This document shows, one piece after another, positions 23,822 to 36,150 of a DNA stretch of 64,000 nt (position 1 is its first letter; every line of letters starts with the position of its first letter). The notes under the pieces are model-generated. The model saw only the letters and a program-made list of their open reading frames with translations. It had not been told where the DNA came from and searched no databases. Source of the DNA: Astrocystis sublimbata (taxonomy: Eukaryota; Ascomycota; Sordariomycetes; Xylariales; Xylariaceae); the NCBI GenBank assembly GCA_022453515.1, contig JAJNNY010000005.1, positions 496,001-560,000 on the forward strand. The letters are read 5' to 3'. The position numbers and the translations under genes are program-made.

Positions 23822-25308
23822 CTAGCTTCGGCGAGCTTTTCTGCGTCTTCGCCCGCCGCAGTGAGGAGTCGGTATTGAAGTCTGTCCTGGCTGCGCGGTA
23901 CCTGTCGGTCTAGGCGTAAAGTCCGGTATGGTTTCCAGCGGCGTGGATAACGGCGTAGGAATGACGATCACTGTGACTGGCACAGCACTAGTCACCGTGA
24001 CCCGAGTTATGGTTGGAGCTTCAGACGACTGCGTGGGTATCACGGTGACAGTAACCCCTACAGAGCTAGTCACCTTAACTCGGGTCGTGCTCGGCTCCTC
24101 TGACGATGTGTCCTGCGCCACGTCTTTCGCGTTCAGGGCGGCAGGAATGGGACCAGGTGCCGGGAACTCATCGCTCTTAAGCTTGTAGGCCGGGGGACCG
24201 CTGAAATCTTTCGCGGAGCAGTGCGCATCCATGTCCTTACATTTGTCGCCCCATACCTCACAATTGCGCCCTCCGGATGGCATCTGTTGTGCCCAACAGG
24301 CATCTGCCTTTTGACAACACACCAGTTAGCAATAGCCCACTCCAGTCCCCTTTCAAAGTTGTGTTATATGATATATCAGTGACTCACCTGACTCCAGCAA
24401 TTCTTGACGGCGCCCCAGCAGCCTTCCAGGTCGTTGTATGAGGGCACCTCAACGCCGCACCAATTCGCGTTTACCAGTATACACGAATTGGGGACTTCAC
24501 CTTCAGTCTGGTGCACCACTTTGCTATTGGCTGCTTTGACCTTAGCGGCAGGCGTGAAAGGCTTAGGGCCCATCCTTGGGTATGGCTTCTTGGGGTCCGA
24601 GTATTCTTCGTCTTCGTAAATATTGTAGGTCACCGAAGGATCGTTTGGTTGGAGGTATCCAGGAATGCTGACGCTCCTGTCGGCTGGTATGCTAAGCTCA
24701 CCCGTCACCGAGCTCTCGACAAACACCTGGGCGCAGCCAATATAGAACTGTGGCTCGACTTCCGGCGTCGTGTTATGCATTGCCACGACTTCGGGTCTAA
24801 ACAAGTAGTTTCCTGCCGGCAGAGAAGGAGGGATCTGTATTGACAGCAGCCCATTCGCGTCGATGAGTTTCTCTGTCGCCCACTTATCGGCTTCCATGTC
24901 GTAGCCTTCGCCCCAGAGCTTGAACCAGCCCGGCCCTGTGGCATCTGCATCAGGACTCGAGAGTCTTTTTGCGTACACAGCAACTGGTCCTTTATGGCTT
25001 TCGTCGATGAAGCCCTGGCCCGCTTTACTCGGGTTCTCCCGATACTCGAAAGTCAGCTTAGCCCCGGCAGCTGCTGGACAAGTGAAATTGACCGGGGCGG
25101 TGCCGTCCACGCCACAGGCCATATCATCGCTTGATAAGTCGCGCACAGGCGAGTTCGAATGCGCCAGGTCGGTGCTTTGTCGAACGCATGTTCCATCGCC
25201 TTGGCCCTGCTTTATGTCGTTGATATAGAGAGAGGTGAATAATGTGTGAGCATGGGTCGTCGCGGTGAGCAGAGAGGCCGCTACACCGAGTATTGATAGT
25301 GACTTCAT
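23822..25308 (-). CDS. AA9 lytic polysaccharide monooxygenase with Cys-rich extension and basic tail
   Basis: Exons (minus) are 25308-24388 and 24307-23822, giving 468 residues. The intron (24387-24308) has GTGAGT, GCTAAC and AAAAG signals and is phase 0. Residues 1-20 are the signal peptide. Cleavage after THA exposes His21, the N-terminal copper ligand; the second ligand is His105 (in DESHKGPV) and the axial Tyr189 sits in QFYIGCAQ with Gln187. So the copper histidine brace of AA9 is complete, and oxidative cleavage of cellulose or another beta-glucan is expected outside the cell. After the catalytic domain comes a second module with paired Cys/Trp motifs (CWGAVKNCWSQ, then ADACWAQQ, NCEVWGDKCKDMDAHC), then a Ser/Thr/Val-rich linker with near-repeats (TRVKVTSSVGVTVTVIPT and TRVTVTSAVPVTVIVIPT), and an unusual Arg/Lys-rich end (GGRRRRKARRS). 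No CBM1 is seen. Chosen start: the ATG directly before the hydrophobic signal. Confidence 0.9.
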
Positions 25309-26230
25309 TGTTGATAGCAAGTGCTGAGAACTGAAAGCTCTGAAACTCAAGTATGATATTCGCGAATAGGATGATTGTAAAGACCAGTTTAATTTGATCG
25401 ATCAACGACCCTTGAGAATCGAATTGTTGGCTCAACCTGAAGCCAAGAAAGGATGGGCGAAGAGGCTCGTCGCGAAGTATAAGGTCTTCAAGAAGTGTAA
25501 CAAAGGAATGTGATGCTCATAGTTATCGAGCACAAGCTTCAAAGAAGAGCGAAAAGAAAACCGGCCAAAGGAGGTATAATAGACAATACAGTCAGTCCTA
25601 AGCTGAAAAAGTTGGCTCCCAAGGGCCGCGTGAGCAGGCCAGGTCTTGGGGTTATATTCCCGCATCCTATCGAACCAGATCTCAAACAGCGGATTGCAAC
25701 TATGGGGGCCGCTTGGCAAGAGTGCATGCTGCGCTCAGCCGCCACCATTGATAGGTGGTAAGTATTGGATGTTGATCACATCTCTCTGCTGGCGGCGTTT
25801 AGATCTGGTCTGTGTGCAGCGATAAGCGCCGGAATTCGCGCCAGAGGTTGCCGCGGCGTTTCAAACTTTGGCCTGCCAAGACACCGTCTCCCCGCATTTT
25901 GTTTCAACCACTGCAGCTTGGGTCAAGATAGCTCGCGGCTGAGGAAATTCGGACAAAGAAGGTGTAGTCACAATGGCAATGACGATGGCGTCAATTAAGG
26001 GTGCCACTAAGGCTTCATTTAGTCGTGGCTTTACATTTCTCGCCTGCGTTCTTTTAACACCCTTTCTATACTCCAACAGAGTTGTGAAGGCGAATAAGGG
26101 GTTGGCTAGCTCAGTCATCGTGATCACATACATGTAATTATCTTATGTTGCACCCGTGACCTGCCAGCCCGATGCTGCTAAAGATTTCCTCAAGTATGAT
26201 GGGTGACATCAATTCTTCCGTCTTGATCCG
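25309..26230. other. Promoter side of the AA9 gene and 3' flank of APC8
   Basis: About 0.9 kb between two minus-strand genes. No gene recognised. An 83-codon basic frame at 25510-25761 (+) has no family signature. Confidence 0.5.
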
Positions 26231-28418
26231 CTATGTAGGTGCACCCTGTACCCGCCCCCTTATAGCGCTCTCTTCGTCGCCAGATTGCATGCGAGATCTG
26301 ATTTCACGAATGAGCGCCTTGCCCTCCTCGACCTCAACGCCATCTTGGCATAGCTCAGTCGCCAGACGGTTTGCCGTGGGGTAGTCTTCAGTCCTCATGG
26401 CGAACCTCGCAAGCCACATCCTTGCCTTGCTGGTGGCTGCTGTGACCCCCGTCCCTTCGGTGCCCGCCCCACGGCCTGCTCCATCTCCACCTTCCTCCGA
26501 GCCTCCGCCAGGTGAATCGTGGTGTATAGTAATACTCTCGCCCTGACTGTCGCCTGCTGGCCCGATCTCCTGTGCCAGACACATTTCCATATACGCCTTC
26601 GCTTCCTCAGCTTCCCCTAGAGTGTCGTACATGCCGGCGATTTGGAGTAGTATCTCTGGGTCGCCACGCATGCTATCGGAAGCGCTCTCGAAGCTGCTGC
26701 CTGCTTCGTAGTAGTTGTCGGCGAGCAACGCACGTTTCAGAGCTTTGATGCCATCTGGGTACTTGCCGATGCGCTGGAGACAGGAACCAACTGCCAGCCA
26801 CATTTTTCCATCCCAGGGTCGCAACCCCGCCGCCTTTTTGTAGTACCACAGCGCGTATGCGTGCATCTCCAACACTTCGTATGTCTGTCCCAGTCCGTAC
26901 CACGCGCGGTAGTCTCTACGGTTAACATCCACTGCTCGTCTGTACGATTCGATAGCAGCATGTGTATTCTTGAGCTCGACGTACTCGTGACCCATGAGTG
27001 TCCAAGCTGAGAGACAAGCACGGTCCAAGGTCAAAGCTCGGCGAAAGTACTGAACTGCCTTTTCATGGAGAGACAGCAGTGAGTAGTAATTGCCAATGAC
27101 GACGCACGATTCAGGGCGGAATTTATCGACGTTGCTGCAAAGATGAGCCAAGAAGGCTAGTTTTGGCCGAGATTCCATGACATAGAGGATGTTTGAGTAA
27201 TGATCAAGTGATTCTAGGCGATATGGGTGAACCGAGAGAAGATAACTAAAGTTCTGCTCGGCAGCCACCAAGTCTTTCGCGTGGTATGAGAGTAGGGCGT
27301 TGCAAGTAAGTAAGAATGACGACGATGGGAAAAGGTTAAGAAGTTGGTCTAGCGAGTTGGCAAGAGTAGCATCGTGTTGGTAAAGCTCAAGCGACGTGTA
27401 TATATGGAACATGAATGACACGATGTTCTGTGGTAAGCGGGCCATCACTCGGTTCAACTGCGATAGTTAGCAACAACAACTCCAAAGCATGACTTGCTAA
27501 ACTTTGACTCACATCATCTACGCGTGTGATGAGCGATGTTATCTCTAACCAGCATCCCCAATTCATAGGGAACAAATGCACGCTACGGACAAGCCAGTAC
27601 AAGGCTAATTCGTCGTTCTTTTCCTTCGCCAAGATCATGCCGTAGCTGCAATGGGGTCAGTAAGAATGGCGGTATCTCGATAACACAGGACCTACAGATA
27701 CTCCAACCAACCCTGGCCCTCCATGACTTCATCGTCATCCGTTTTGCGGCTCTCAAACCATGCTTCAAGCACCCGACTGACGTTGGTCAGTTGGCTGTTT
27801 TTGCACGTTCCAATGTCCTGGGGACCCATGACCATTTCTGCATCTTCGTCTTTCCGCTTTTCGCCAGATAAGAATTTGGCATAGAGTGAGAGGAACAGAC
27901 TGCGTTGGCTGATGTTGGGAATAGCCTGCCGGCTGCTTGACCGAGCGCTACCCACTGACGCCTTGCCCTTGCCCTTGCCTTTTGGGGTCGAATTGGCATC
28001 CTTGGGAGAGACGATGCTGGTGAGAGTGGACTCGGGCAAGAAGACAGCCGCACACCGGTCGTACTCTCGACAGTCGAAGAAAGATTTGGCAAGCAGGTAC
28101 TTTCCCATCTCTTTCACCTCCAACAAGGCCTCGTCGGGATCCGCATTCGGAGCTATTACCGTCGACGCATACCCGCTCGACACGTCCGATAGCCTAGAGT
28201 CATCAGGCGACATCTCAGTCGCGGGTATGGCATCGAGAAGTTCGGCAGCCCTAGTTCGTCAGGCCCCAATCAGCCAAATTTCGCAAGCTGAGACAGCGCT
28301 GACCAAGAATGGCAACATACCATTTCGACGATTGGTAGAGACATCGTTCAGAACACTTGATGACAGCTTCCTGCAACGCACTTCGCAGCTGTGATTTCTC
28401 CCGGTCGTTCAAAGACAT
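26231..28418 (-). CDS. CDC23: Anaphase-promoting complex subunit 8 (Cdc23-like TPR protein)
   Basis: Four exons (minus): 28418-28321, 28250-27696, 27645-27513 and 27457-26231, giving 670 residues. The introns of 50-70 nt have consensus ends and all phases agree. The N-terminus (MSLNDREKSQLRSALQEAV, CLYQSSKWAAELLDAI) matches the Apc8 family N-terminal domain. A low-complexity insert follows (GKGKGKASVGSARSSSRQ), then a long run of tetratricopeptide repeats, clearest from KAVQYFRRALTLDRACLSAW through AIESYRRAVDVNRRDYRAWYGLGQTYEVL to ALWYYKKAAGLRPWDGKMW. APC8 is a scaffold subunit of the APC/C ubiquitin ligase, which drives mitotic exit by marking securin and cyclins. A Gly/Glu/Thr-rich insert (around GGGSEEGGDGAGRG) breaks the last TPRs. 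Transcribed away from the FPP synthase gene. Confidence 0.92.
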
Positions 28419-29795
28419 TGTGGCGTGCTTCCACGGATGTATAGCAATAACGACCAGTGGCGACGGATCTGCGCGTGTGGGTCGTTTGGCTTAACTGCCT
28501 AGAATGCCGGCAGATGTTGACTTATGTTGGCTTTCCGGGGCAACACTAAACAGAGAGCAAGATATCAAGCATCATGCATGAAGCCTGTCGAAGGGAAAAA
28601 CAATTTCTGCTCTTCGCCTTAGATCATGTTCCGTCTCTCGATGTTGGAGGAATGATTGGGCGTTCTGCTTGATCCTAGCTTTACTGGCAGATGCTTCATG
28701 CTACGTCGTACTTACTGAGCAATTGCGTGGGCATAGGATCACGATGTAAGTGCTTCTGGGACACACATGCAGCTGTTGTTTACCTACAGGCAAATGCCAG
28801 CAAGCTTGGGGCTGGTCCCCCCCCAGCGCGACTGCCCCACCACGGCCTTTTGCTGGTCGGCTGGTAACTTACCTAAGGGCAGAGCTCGCTGGGCTAGGTG
28901 TCTGCCTAGGCACGTCCTTAACTAGAGCTCAATAGATGCTACGATAAGGATAAGACCCAAGATACATGCTCTCTAATCGATAACCACACCCTACTATGTA
29001 CAGTTCCCAGGGTGCCGACCTCGGGAGGTGCTGGGGTGCGGGCATGGTACAGCATCAAACTGACAGCCCGTACCTACCTATACCTAAGATTAGGTACCTA
29101 GTTTGAGAATTTGGAACTGGACTGGGTCTGTTGAGATGGTGTTCAGGCGTTGCTGCATCTAATAATAACCAGCGCCATCAACAAGGAACGGCAAGTGCCG
29201 GCGATTGCCTACTCTGGCCCAACCGGCAGGATTGTCTTGGAGTTATGGGAACAGTCAGCTCCCCCCGTCGGATTTGTCGCGCAGGCAGTTGCCCACCCAA
29301 GCCACCTGCTTCATCCCGCCGCTAGTTGCGAGCCAACCCCGCCTAGCGTGCCCTTTTTAGCCCTCTAGGCCTATCTGGGTACTAGATTTGAGGGGGTTGA
29401 AGGGGTAGAGGGGCGTATTTACTGTAAATCTGCTGTGATTTGGAGCGATGAGAGATCACATTACACAGCATCCAGTGCAGCAGCAATTAAAATACAGCTG
29501 GCATACCCGCCCAATACCGGCCCTACCACATTTGGCATCGGAGAAGTACATACTCCCTTAGTACATGAGTCCCCTGTGAACCCTGAAAAGCATAGGTTCG
29601 CGCTGCCCCCTAAACCCAAAAGGTCGCTCGCTGCCCCTCAACACCAACACTCACTCCGCTGTCAAGCCTCTTCTTCCCCTCCAACACTTCTCACTTCACC
29701 GCTTCTGTTTCCCATCCGCGACGTGCTTCTCACTTCCAAACCACGGTCATCTTACCTGACGCGGCGCACACACACATCCAGAGCATCCAGACGCA
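28419..29795. other. Shared divergent promoter region of APC8 and FPP synthase
   Basis: 1.4 kb between two genes reading away from each other. Contains an inverted ACCTAA/TTAGGT pair near 29080-29100 and a long pyrimidine-rich leader (about 29600-29780) upstream of the FPP synthase ATG. No gene seen. Confidence 0.6.
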
Positions 29796-31005
29796 ATGGC
29801 GACCAAAACCACATTGAAGGAGTTCGAGGCCGTCTTCCCCAAGCTAGAGGAAGACCTGCTCAACTGGGCCAAGGGATACAAGTTGCCTCAACAATATCTA
29901 GAATGGTACAAAAATGTAAGATGCATCGCCCGACACCCGTGTTCACGACATAGATTATATCTATATCTTTATTACACACCTAGCTTCGCACCGAGTGGCC
30001 ACCATGCACTCACTCTCGCCCTCACCTCTCACTTGATATCACTCAAAGTTTCCATCTTAGATTGCTAACATCGATGTCCAGTCGCTCGAAGTAAATGCTG
30101 TCGGTGGAAAATGCAACCGCGGCATGTCCGTTCCGGACTCGGTGTCCCTGCTTGTGAACAGGGCCCTCACCGAGGAGGAGTACTTCCAATCCGCCACGCT
30201 CGGCTGGTTGATCGAGCTTCTCCAAGCTTTCTTCCTGGTGTCTGACGACATTATGGACAGCAGTATCACCCGTCGTGGCAAGCCTTGCTGGTACCGCCAG
30301 GAGGGTGTCGGCATGGTTGCCATCAATGACGCTTTCATGCTAGAGTCCGCTATTTACACACTCCTGAAGAAGCACTTCAGGTCTCACCCGAGCTACGTGG
30401 ACATGCTTGAGTTATTCCACGAGGTCACTCTGCAGACCGAGCTTGGCCAACTATGTGACCTGCTCACAGCTCCCGAGGACGTCGTAAATCTCGACAACTT
30501 CAGCCTTGAGAAGTACAGCTTCATCGTCATCTACAAGACCGCCTACTACAGCTTCTACCTCCCCGTTGCCCTTGCCCTGCAGATGCTGAACATCGCCACA
30601 CCCAAGAACCTCAAGCAAGCCGAGGATATCCTCATCCCCATGGGTGAGTACTTCCAGGTCCAGGACGACTACCTCGACAACTTTGGGCTTCCCGAGCACA
30701 TCGGCAAGATCGGCACAGATATCATGGACAACAAGTGCTCGTGGTTAGTCAACCAGGCCCTCAAGATTGCGACCCCCGAGCAGCGCAAGATTCTCGAGGA
30801 CCACTACGGCCGGAAAGACAGCTCCCACGAGGCTGAAATTAAGAAGCTATACAACGATATGAACATCGAGAAGGTGTACCAGGACTACGAAGAGAGCACC
30901 GTTACCGACCTCAAGAAAAAGATTGAGCAGATCGACGAGACTGAAGGGTTGAAGAAGGAGATCTTCGAAGCCTTCCTTTCCAAGATCTACAAGCGAAGCA
31001 AGTAA
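29796..31005 (+). CDS. ERG20: Farnesyl diphosphate synthase
   Basis: Two exons, 29796-29915 and 30082-31005, giving 347 residues, the usual length. The 166-nt intron ends at GTCCAG; using this acceptor rather than the TTAG 22 nt earlier gives the family sequence [24 protein letters not shown] without an insert. Both Asp-rich motifs are present: DDIMD (residues 95-99, first Mg/allylic site) and DDYLD (235-239). The pattern [15 protein letters not shown], here [16 protein letters not shown], and the end KIYKRSK are also standard. It condenses dimethylallyl/geranyl diphosphate with isopentenyl diphosphate to farnesyl diphosphate for sterols, dolichol, haem A and prenylation, in the cytosol. Convergent with the transporter gene 273 bp downstream. 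The absence of terpene synthase neighbours argues for the housekeeping copy. Confidence 0.95.
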
Positions 31006-31278
31006 TGAATTATGGCGTCTGTGATTTCAAATGAAGATTTCGGCACTCTGGCGGTACAATGGTAAACATCAGGTTCAATTTTGGAGATGGAAGGTATGCA
31101 TTGTCAGACGTATAGATACACATGGCGGCGACAGATTGGCACTAGACATGATGACTAGAGACCAACGGCTAGACGCTTCTAGAAATAACGGATATACCCC
31201 TAACAAATTGGCCCTCAATGAAAAGTTTCTGCTGGCAAGCATGGCACTTCAGATTGGGCATTGCCTATTTCACCTCTG

Positions 31279-32947
31279 TTAGTATTTGAATAACCTGACC
31301 TCTTGGCCCTGCACTCGTTCCTGTATTATCTTCCTGTTTCTCCATGCGTAGTAAAGTCTCAGCATCACTCCACCGACTGCCACAGCAAAAAGCAATGCTG
31401 CATTGGTCCAATGGCCTGTTGGGTACCCTCTATTCACTTCATCTGACTTATAAATGAAGACCCCAACAATTTGTCCAGGCGCACCGCCAAGCCCAATATT
31501 CAGGGCAATAGCCATCCCAACAGATGCTGTGCTGAAAATGTTAGATGATAGCCAGCCCAGGAGGGGAGGGATGCAGGCAAAGGCTCCCGACGCTGCGATA
31601 ATAAGACCAACATAGCGCCCGACATAAGAATCCGGTGGTAGGACGGCCGATACGAGGAAACCGACAGCACCAAGGAGAGCGCAGCCCGCAGAATGTAAGC
31701 CTCGCTCATTAAAATGGTCGGCCGACCAAGACACGAAAATTTGAATCACTAAACACCGGTCAGCATTCTTGACACCAATGGGAAGAAGACGGGGAGCAAA
31801 AGAAACCACTCACCATACGCAACAGCGTATGGCGGAACGGTCATTAGCTGTGCCCTCAAGTCGCCATACCCCAAACCAGCTGTGATGGAGGGAGTGAACA
31901 GAGACAGAGAACTGAATGGCACGGAAATGCCAAAATAAATCACATAATGCCCCCAAAGGCGCCAGTCCGTCAGTGTCTCCTTGGCATCACTCCAAGACAT
32001 TGTCTTATGGGAACCCTTGCTCCCCTCGAGGCGTAGCCGGTGCACCGCGAGATCTCGCTCCTGAATTGTCAACCATTTCGCGCCCTCGGGATAGTCTGGC
32101 AGGAAGAACCAGACGAGAAACGCGGAGACCACCGAAGGGATACCCTCGATGATGAACAGCCAGCGCCAGGCAGAAAGGCCGCCGGCTTGGTTGATGTGGC
32201 CGATGCCGTAGGCGATGGCGCCGCCGAATGCGCCGGCCAGAGTTGCCGATGCCAAAATGAGAGCGACTCGTATGCTGCGCTCATCTGTTTTGTACCAGAA
32301 CGTGAGATAGTATACCAAGCCGGGAAATAGTCCGCTACATCGAGGCCATGTTAGCGACTCGGCTCATGCTGCTTCATCATGGGGGTTGAGGTTAGGTAGG
32401 TAGACACTCACGCTTCGAATACACCAAGCAGAAAGCGTACAACGATAAGTGAGGCGTAGTTATGGATACCCCCGAGCCCGATAGTCAGAGCACCCCACGA
32501 GAACATCAGGAAGGCGATCCATCTGGAGGGCCGCAGTTTCTTCAATAGAATGTTGGACGGAACTTCGAAAACACCATAAGCCACCAGGAAAACGAACAGT
32601 GCAATGGTGAACTGCGAATTCGAAATGTTTGCCTCGGTCATCAAATCGTTCCCTGTCGAATGGTTCAATATCTTCGCATTGCCGATATTGGACCGATCCA
32701 GGTAACAGAGGAAGTAAATGCCAGCTGACAGCGGGATAATGCGCATGTCTTGCTTCCATCGCAGAGATCGTTCGGCATCCGAAATAGGACCCTCGCCGGC
32801 GCTCGAGATTTCCGCTAAGCTCTGTATTCGAGGTTAATTGAGGTCTTCCTCTTTCCATGAATATGATCACCTCTAATGGAGACTTAGGAATTCCGGACTT
32901 ACAGCCTTCCGTTCCTCGATATCAGTATCAAACTTATCCTCTGTCAT
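31279..32947 (-). CDS. MFS transporter, allantoate permease (Dal5/Tna1-like) family
   Basis: Four exons (minus): 32947-32903, 32821-32412, 32334-31814 and 31748-31279, giving 481 residues. All introns have GT..AG ends and the phases agree. Family marks: a short acidic cytosolic N-terminus (MTEDKFDTDIEERKA), LSAGIYFLCYLDRSNIGNAK (TM1 motif), VAYGVFEVPSNILLKKLRPSRW, VRFLLGVFEAGLFPGLVYYLTFWY, and RWLFIIEGIPSVVSAFLVWFFLPDYPEGAKWL before the central loop, then six more helices and a basic C-terminus (YYAWRNRKIIQERVQGQ). This is the anion:cation symporter branch with 12 membrane helices. Relatives take up nicotinate, allantoate, pantothenate or other small carboxylates by proton symport at the plasma membrane. 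The substrate cannot be told from sequence. Confidence 0.9.
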
Positions 32948-34847
32948 CTTGGCCTTGTTTCATCTATTATCTCAATTATAGGTACAATAAAGCTGTGAGC
33001 TGGGTCTAACGAGGCCGTAATTATACTTATGACTGACATGCACTTCTGCAGGTGCTGTGAAAGGTAAATCAACAGCTTAATCTAGTTCCATGTACACCGC
33101 CCCAGACCGACTACATATCTACTTTTCTATTCGTGATATCGGCGTTTCTGAAACGGGAGCCGAATGCGGGGAAATACGCTAGTTTGTGTGGGGTTGATAG
33201 GCGAGATAGGTACTGGTTGGGATTGAAGCTGTCACGATCCACTCATTCCCACTTAGGGCCATCATCCTTGGAGTTGACCTTTCCAACATCGGAAATCAAG
33301 AACCGAAAGAACTTTTGTGGTGGGGAACTGAGCGCCGAATAACAGCCTGTCTCTTTCATTTTGACTGCACAGTAAACAATGGCTTGGAGAAAACTCCGCC
33401 GAGCACGCCGAACTTCAACGTTTTCTCCGCAATGTATCAGTAGCTGGTCCTGGCTGGGCACTCAAAGCAACATCGGCATATCTATAGTCTATCTGAACTT
33501 GAAGTTCTTTTGTATTGCTCCATGCTGGAGACAGTTGCATGCATCAGAATTCGTGTCTTGTCTGGAACGGATTTACACGAAGTAAAGATAAACAACTGAG
33601 ACGCAAGAGTCATGCTGATTGCTGGAGGGATTGGTAATTATTCATCTATTAACCTGAAATGTCCACGGTCCTCAATCGTGCTGCAGTCGCTCAACTCACT
33701 ACACTACACACATACCTGAGATCGGCTGAATAACAAGGTAGGTATTATGCTTCCTGGGATATTAGCAAAGGGTTAGCGACGTGAAAGAACCGATTTGGTG
33801 AGGCTATCGATTTTTCGGGATCTGACACATTGCCTGAGCCTTGATATCTACGCAATCACAAGTAAGAGATAGTCTCACATTCATATCCCTGCTATCGTTC
33901 CGTCGGTTAACTACAAATATGTATTTGATCAATGTGACATCTCAGATCTATATAGTAACAGCAACTCACCTAACCACGGAACACACCAATCACAATCGCA
34001 AGACAAGCTGCCGTATGCACTAGCCACAGTGGCATGGCTTTCTAAGGACAGTCACGTAACCCGAAGTCGTTTACAAGGCAGATGTTTTTCTGTGTAATCT
34101 TCTTCGTTGTTATAATACGAATGCTTCTGGCTGGCAGCTGATCCAAACTGATCGTTATTTTCGACTCCCTTCATATATTTATGACGAGTGCATGGCGGAT
34201 CATGAGCTGAAGGCATCGTGGGTGAATCAGGTAGACCAGCACCACCGCCACTGTACTCATAGCTTGTGGCGTTTTCCGCTGACCTCGCGTTCTAAGGCTC
34301 GCCTTGATGTTGCTCGTTGCTTAACATGCTAAGGCAGGACTCGTGTTCGTCGCGTCTGGAGAGCCTGTATTCTGACGTGTCGCTAGGATGTTCGAATTCC
34401 TCTTTTGTGTACTCATCGTTTCAAACCGCCATCAGCATGATCAAGCTTATGGGTAGCTTCTTTCGTCGTGATGCCACTGGGTTCGATATTGCCGACATAC
34501 CTATTGGTCTAGTAATATAATAAAACAAGGAAAAGTGAGGGTCACTGTGTCAATCACATTGTCTGTTTGAGATGTCAGTCTTGATTACATGTCCAAAGTT
34601 GCTGGTGTCCTAACAGCCTTACACCTGCATTATTGTTAGTACGACGTCGCATCCTGTGGGATTCATTCCTGGCGGGGCACTTCTTAGAGAGGCACTCTTA
34701 CATTTAAGTACTATAAATGACGCACATCGCACATATTTCTTACTTGGCTTCTCTTGACCTCGTTTACTGCTTCCTTATTCTTCTCTTACATGCTCTGACA
34801 CTCACATACTGCAAAAAGAAAATCAGATCGTCTCCTAGAAGTCACCA
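32948..34847. other. Gene-free divergent intergenic region, 1.9 kb
   Basis: Promoter side of both the MFS transporter and the downstream conserved protein. Moderately A/T-rich. No convincing coding frame or RNA gene seen. Confidence 0.55.
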
Positions 34848-36150
34848 ATGGAGGTATTAAAGAAAGAGGACGGTAGGTAAGAACAACATCCAGCCTGGCT
34901 CTTGCTCGCTGACATGAACATAACATAGATCAAATTCCAGAGGAGACAATTGATAATAATTTATCTGGAGACGGCACAGAACACGAATGGGACCTAGATG
35001 ATGCCCAAGATGAAATCGTCGGAGCCTCTAGTCAAGAAAACAAGAGAGTTCTTGAAGATGCACTCAAACCAGGGCCGCCGGTTTTCAAGGAGCCGAGGAG
35101 GGGTCTTCGGTATCCTGTGATTTTACCCCAACGCCGGCCGAAACGGCGTCACAGGGGATTCATTAGAGCGTATGCGCCCGATCTACTCGCCTGCGGCATC
35201 GATGAGCCCACATTCATGGCTTTCCTAGACGAGCTCGACAAATCAATGTCATGGTCTCCTTTAGTCGATGTCATCAATCTGTCGACGGTTGCGACATTTG
35301 CGATACCCGGCGGGTTTGGTGCCGCCGTTGCCCTGCCTATCCAGATAGTCACGGGGATATACAAAGAGCTGAATGGCCGCAGAGGGTTTGTTGCCTACAT
35401 CTTCGATAGCTTGATGTCCTACCTCAAATGTTGACCTTCAACGTTGCATCGCAGGCAGAACGCGTTCCTTCAGAAGATGAATGCTGAGTTATTTCGTCCG
35501 CGCGGCCTATACTGCATGGTTGTGGCCCATAGCAACTCGGCTTCAGAACGGGTGACGCAAGAGAGCATCGCTGTCAGTGCTAGCAAGAGGATGGAGACCC
35601 CGGCGACGCTGGGAGAGAGATTCAAGACGAATTTTCGAAACGCTGATGGGAAATCTGGCGCTGTTGAGTTCCCCGAATCGGCGGAACTGGTGTTTCCTGG
35701 CCTCGAAGATGCCATGGCCAATAACGGACAGGGCGCGACAAAGAAGAGTGGATTTGCACGAGCAATGGAGAAGTACGGTGCTCGTCGCGACCGCAAGCGA
35801 ACCGCCAAATGGGTATGGGCAACTCTTCTTACTTCCTCACCGAGCCTTTTGGGGCTTGACCGTGCGCTCACACACGTTACGGTCGTTAGATTAGGAAGAA
35901 TCCCAATACCCCTCTCGAGGCTTTGATGGACCCGGCGGCCGCCGAGCGAGCAAGAGAGAAAGGGCTGAAAAAGCCGAAGAAACGAAGACTTGCTAGGGTA
36001 CGTACGTTAAAAGCGTGACTCTCGGGATATGCTTGACTTGAGGTGCAACTGACGCATGATCAGAATATTTTATACATGATGATCACCAACATGCCATCCG
36101 AAACAGAGATGCTCGAGGCCCTAACAGTTGAGGGAGATGCGACGACCTAG
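34848..36150 (+). CDS. Conserved fungal protein of unknown function
   Basis: Five exons: 34848-34872, 34929-35385, 35455-35812, 35899-35997 and 36064-36150, giving 341 residues. The four introns (56-86 nt) have GT..AG ends and every phase agrees. The N-terminus is acidic and probably disordered (DQIPEETIDNN, EHEWDLDDAQDEIVG). Then comes a recurrent fungal pattern: RYPVILPQRRPKRRHRGFIR, AYAPDLLACGIDEPTFMAFL, DELDKS, a small-residue hydrophobic stretch (VATFAIPGGFGAAVALPIQ) that may be a membrane or amphipathic segment, and NAFLQKMNAELFRPRGLYCMVV. The C-terminal part is basic (RDRKRTAKW, KGLKKPKKRRLAR) and could be nuclear or membrane-proximal. Similar proteins are common and multicopy in ascomycetes and have no assigned role. 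The first coding exon is only 25 nt. Confidence 0.8.

Noticed and set aside
25510..25761. 83-codon basic frame upstream of the AA9 gene
   Set aside because: No family signature; lies in the promoter side and has a competing antisense frame.
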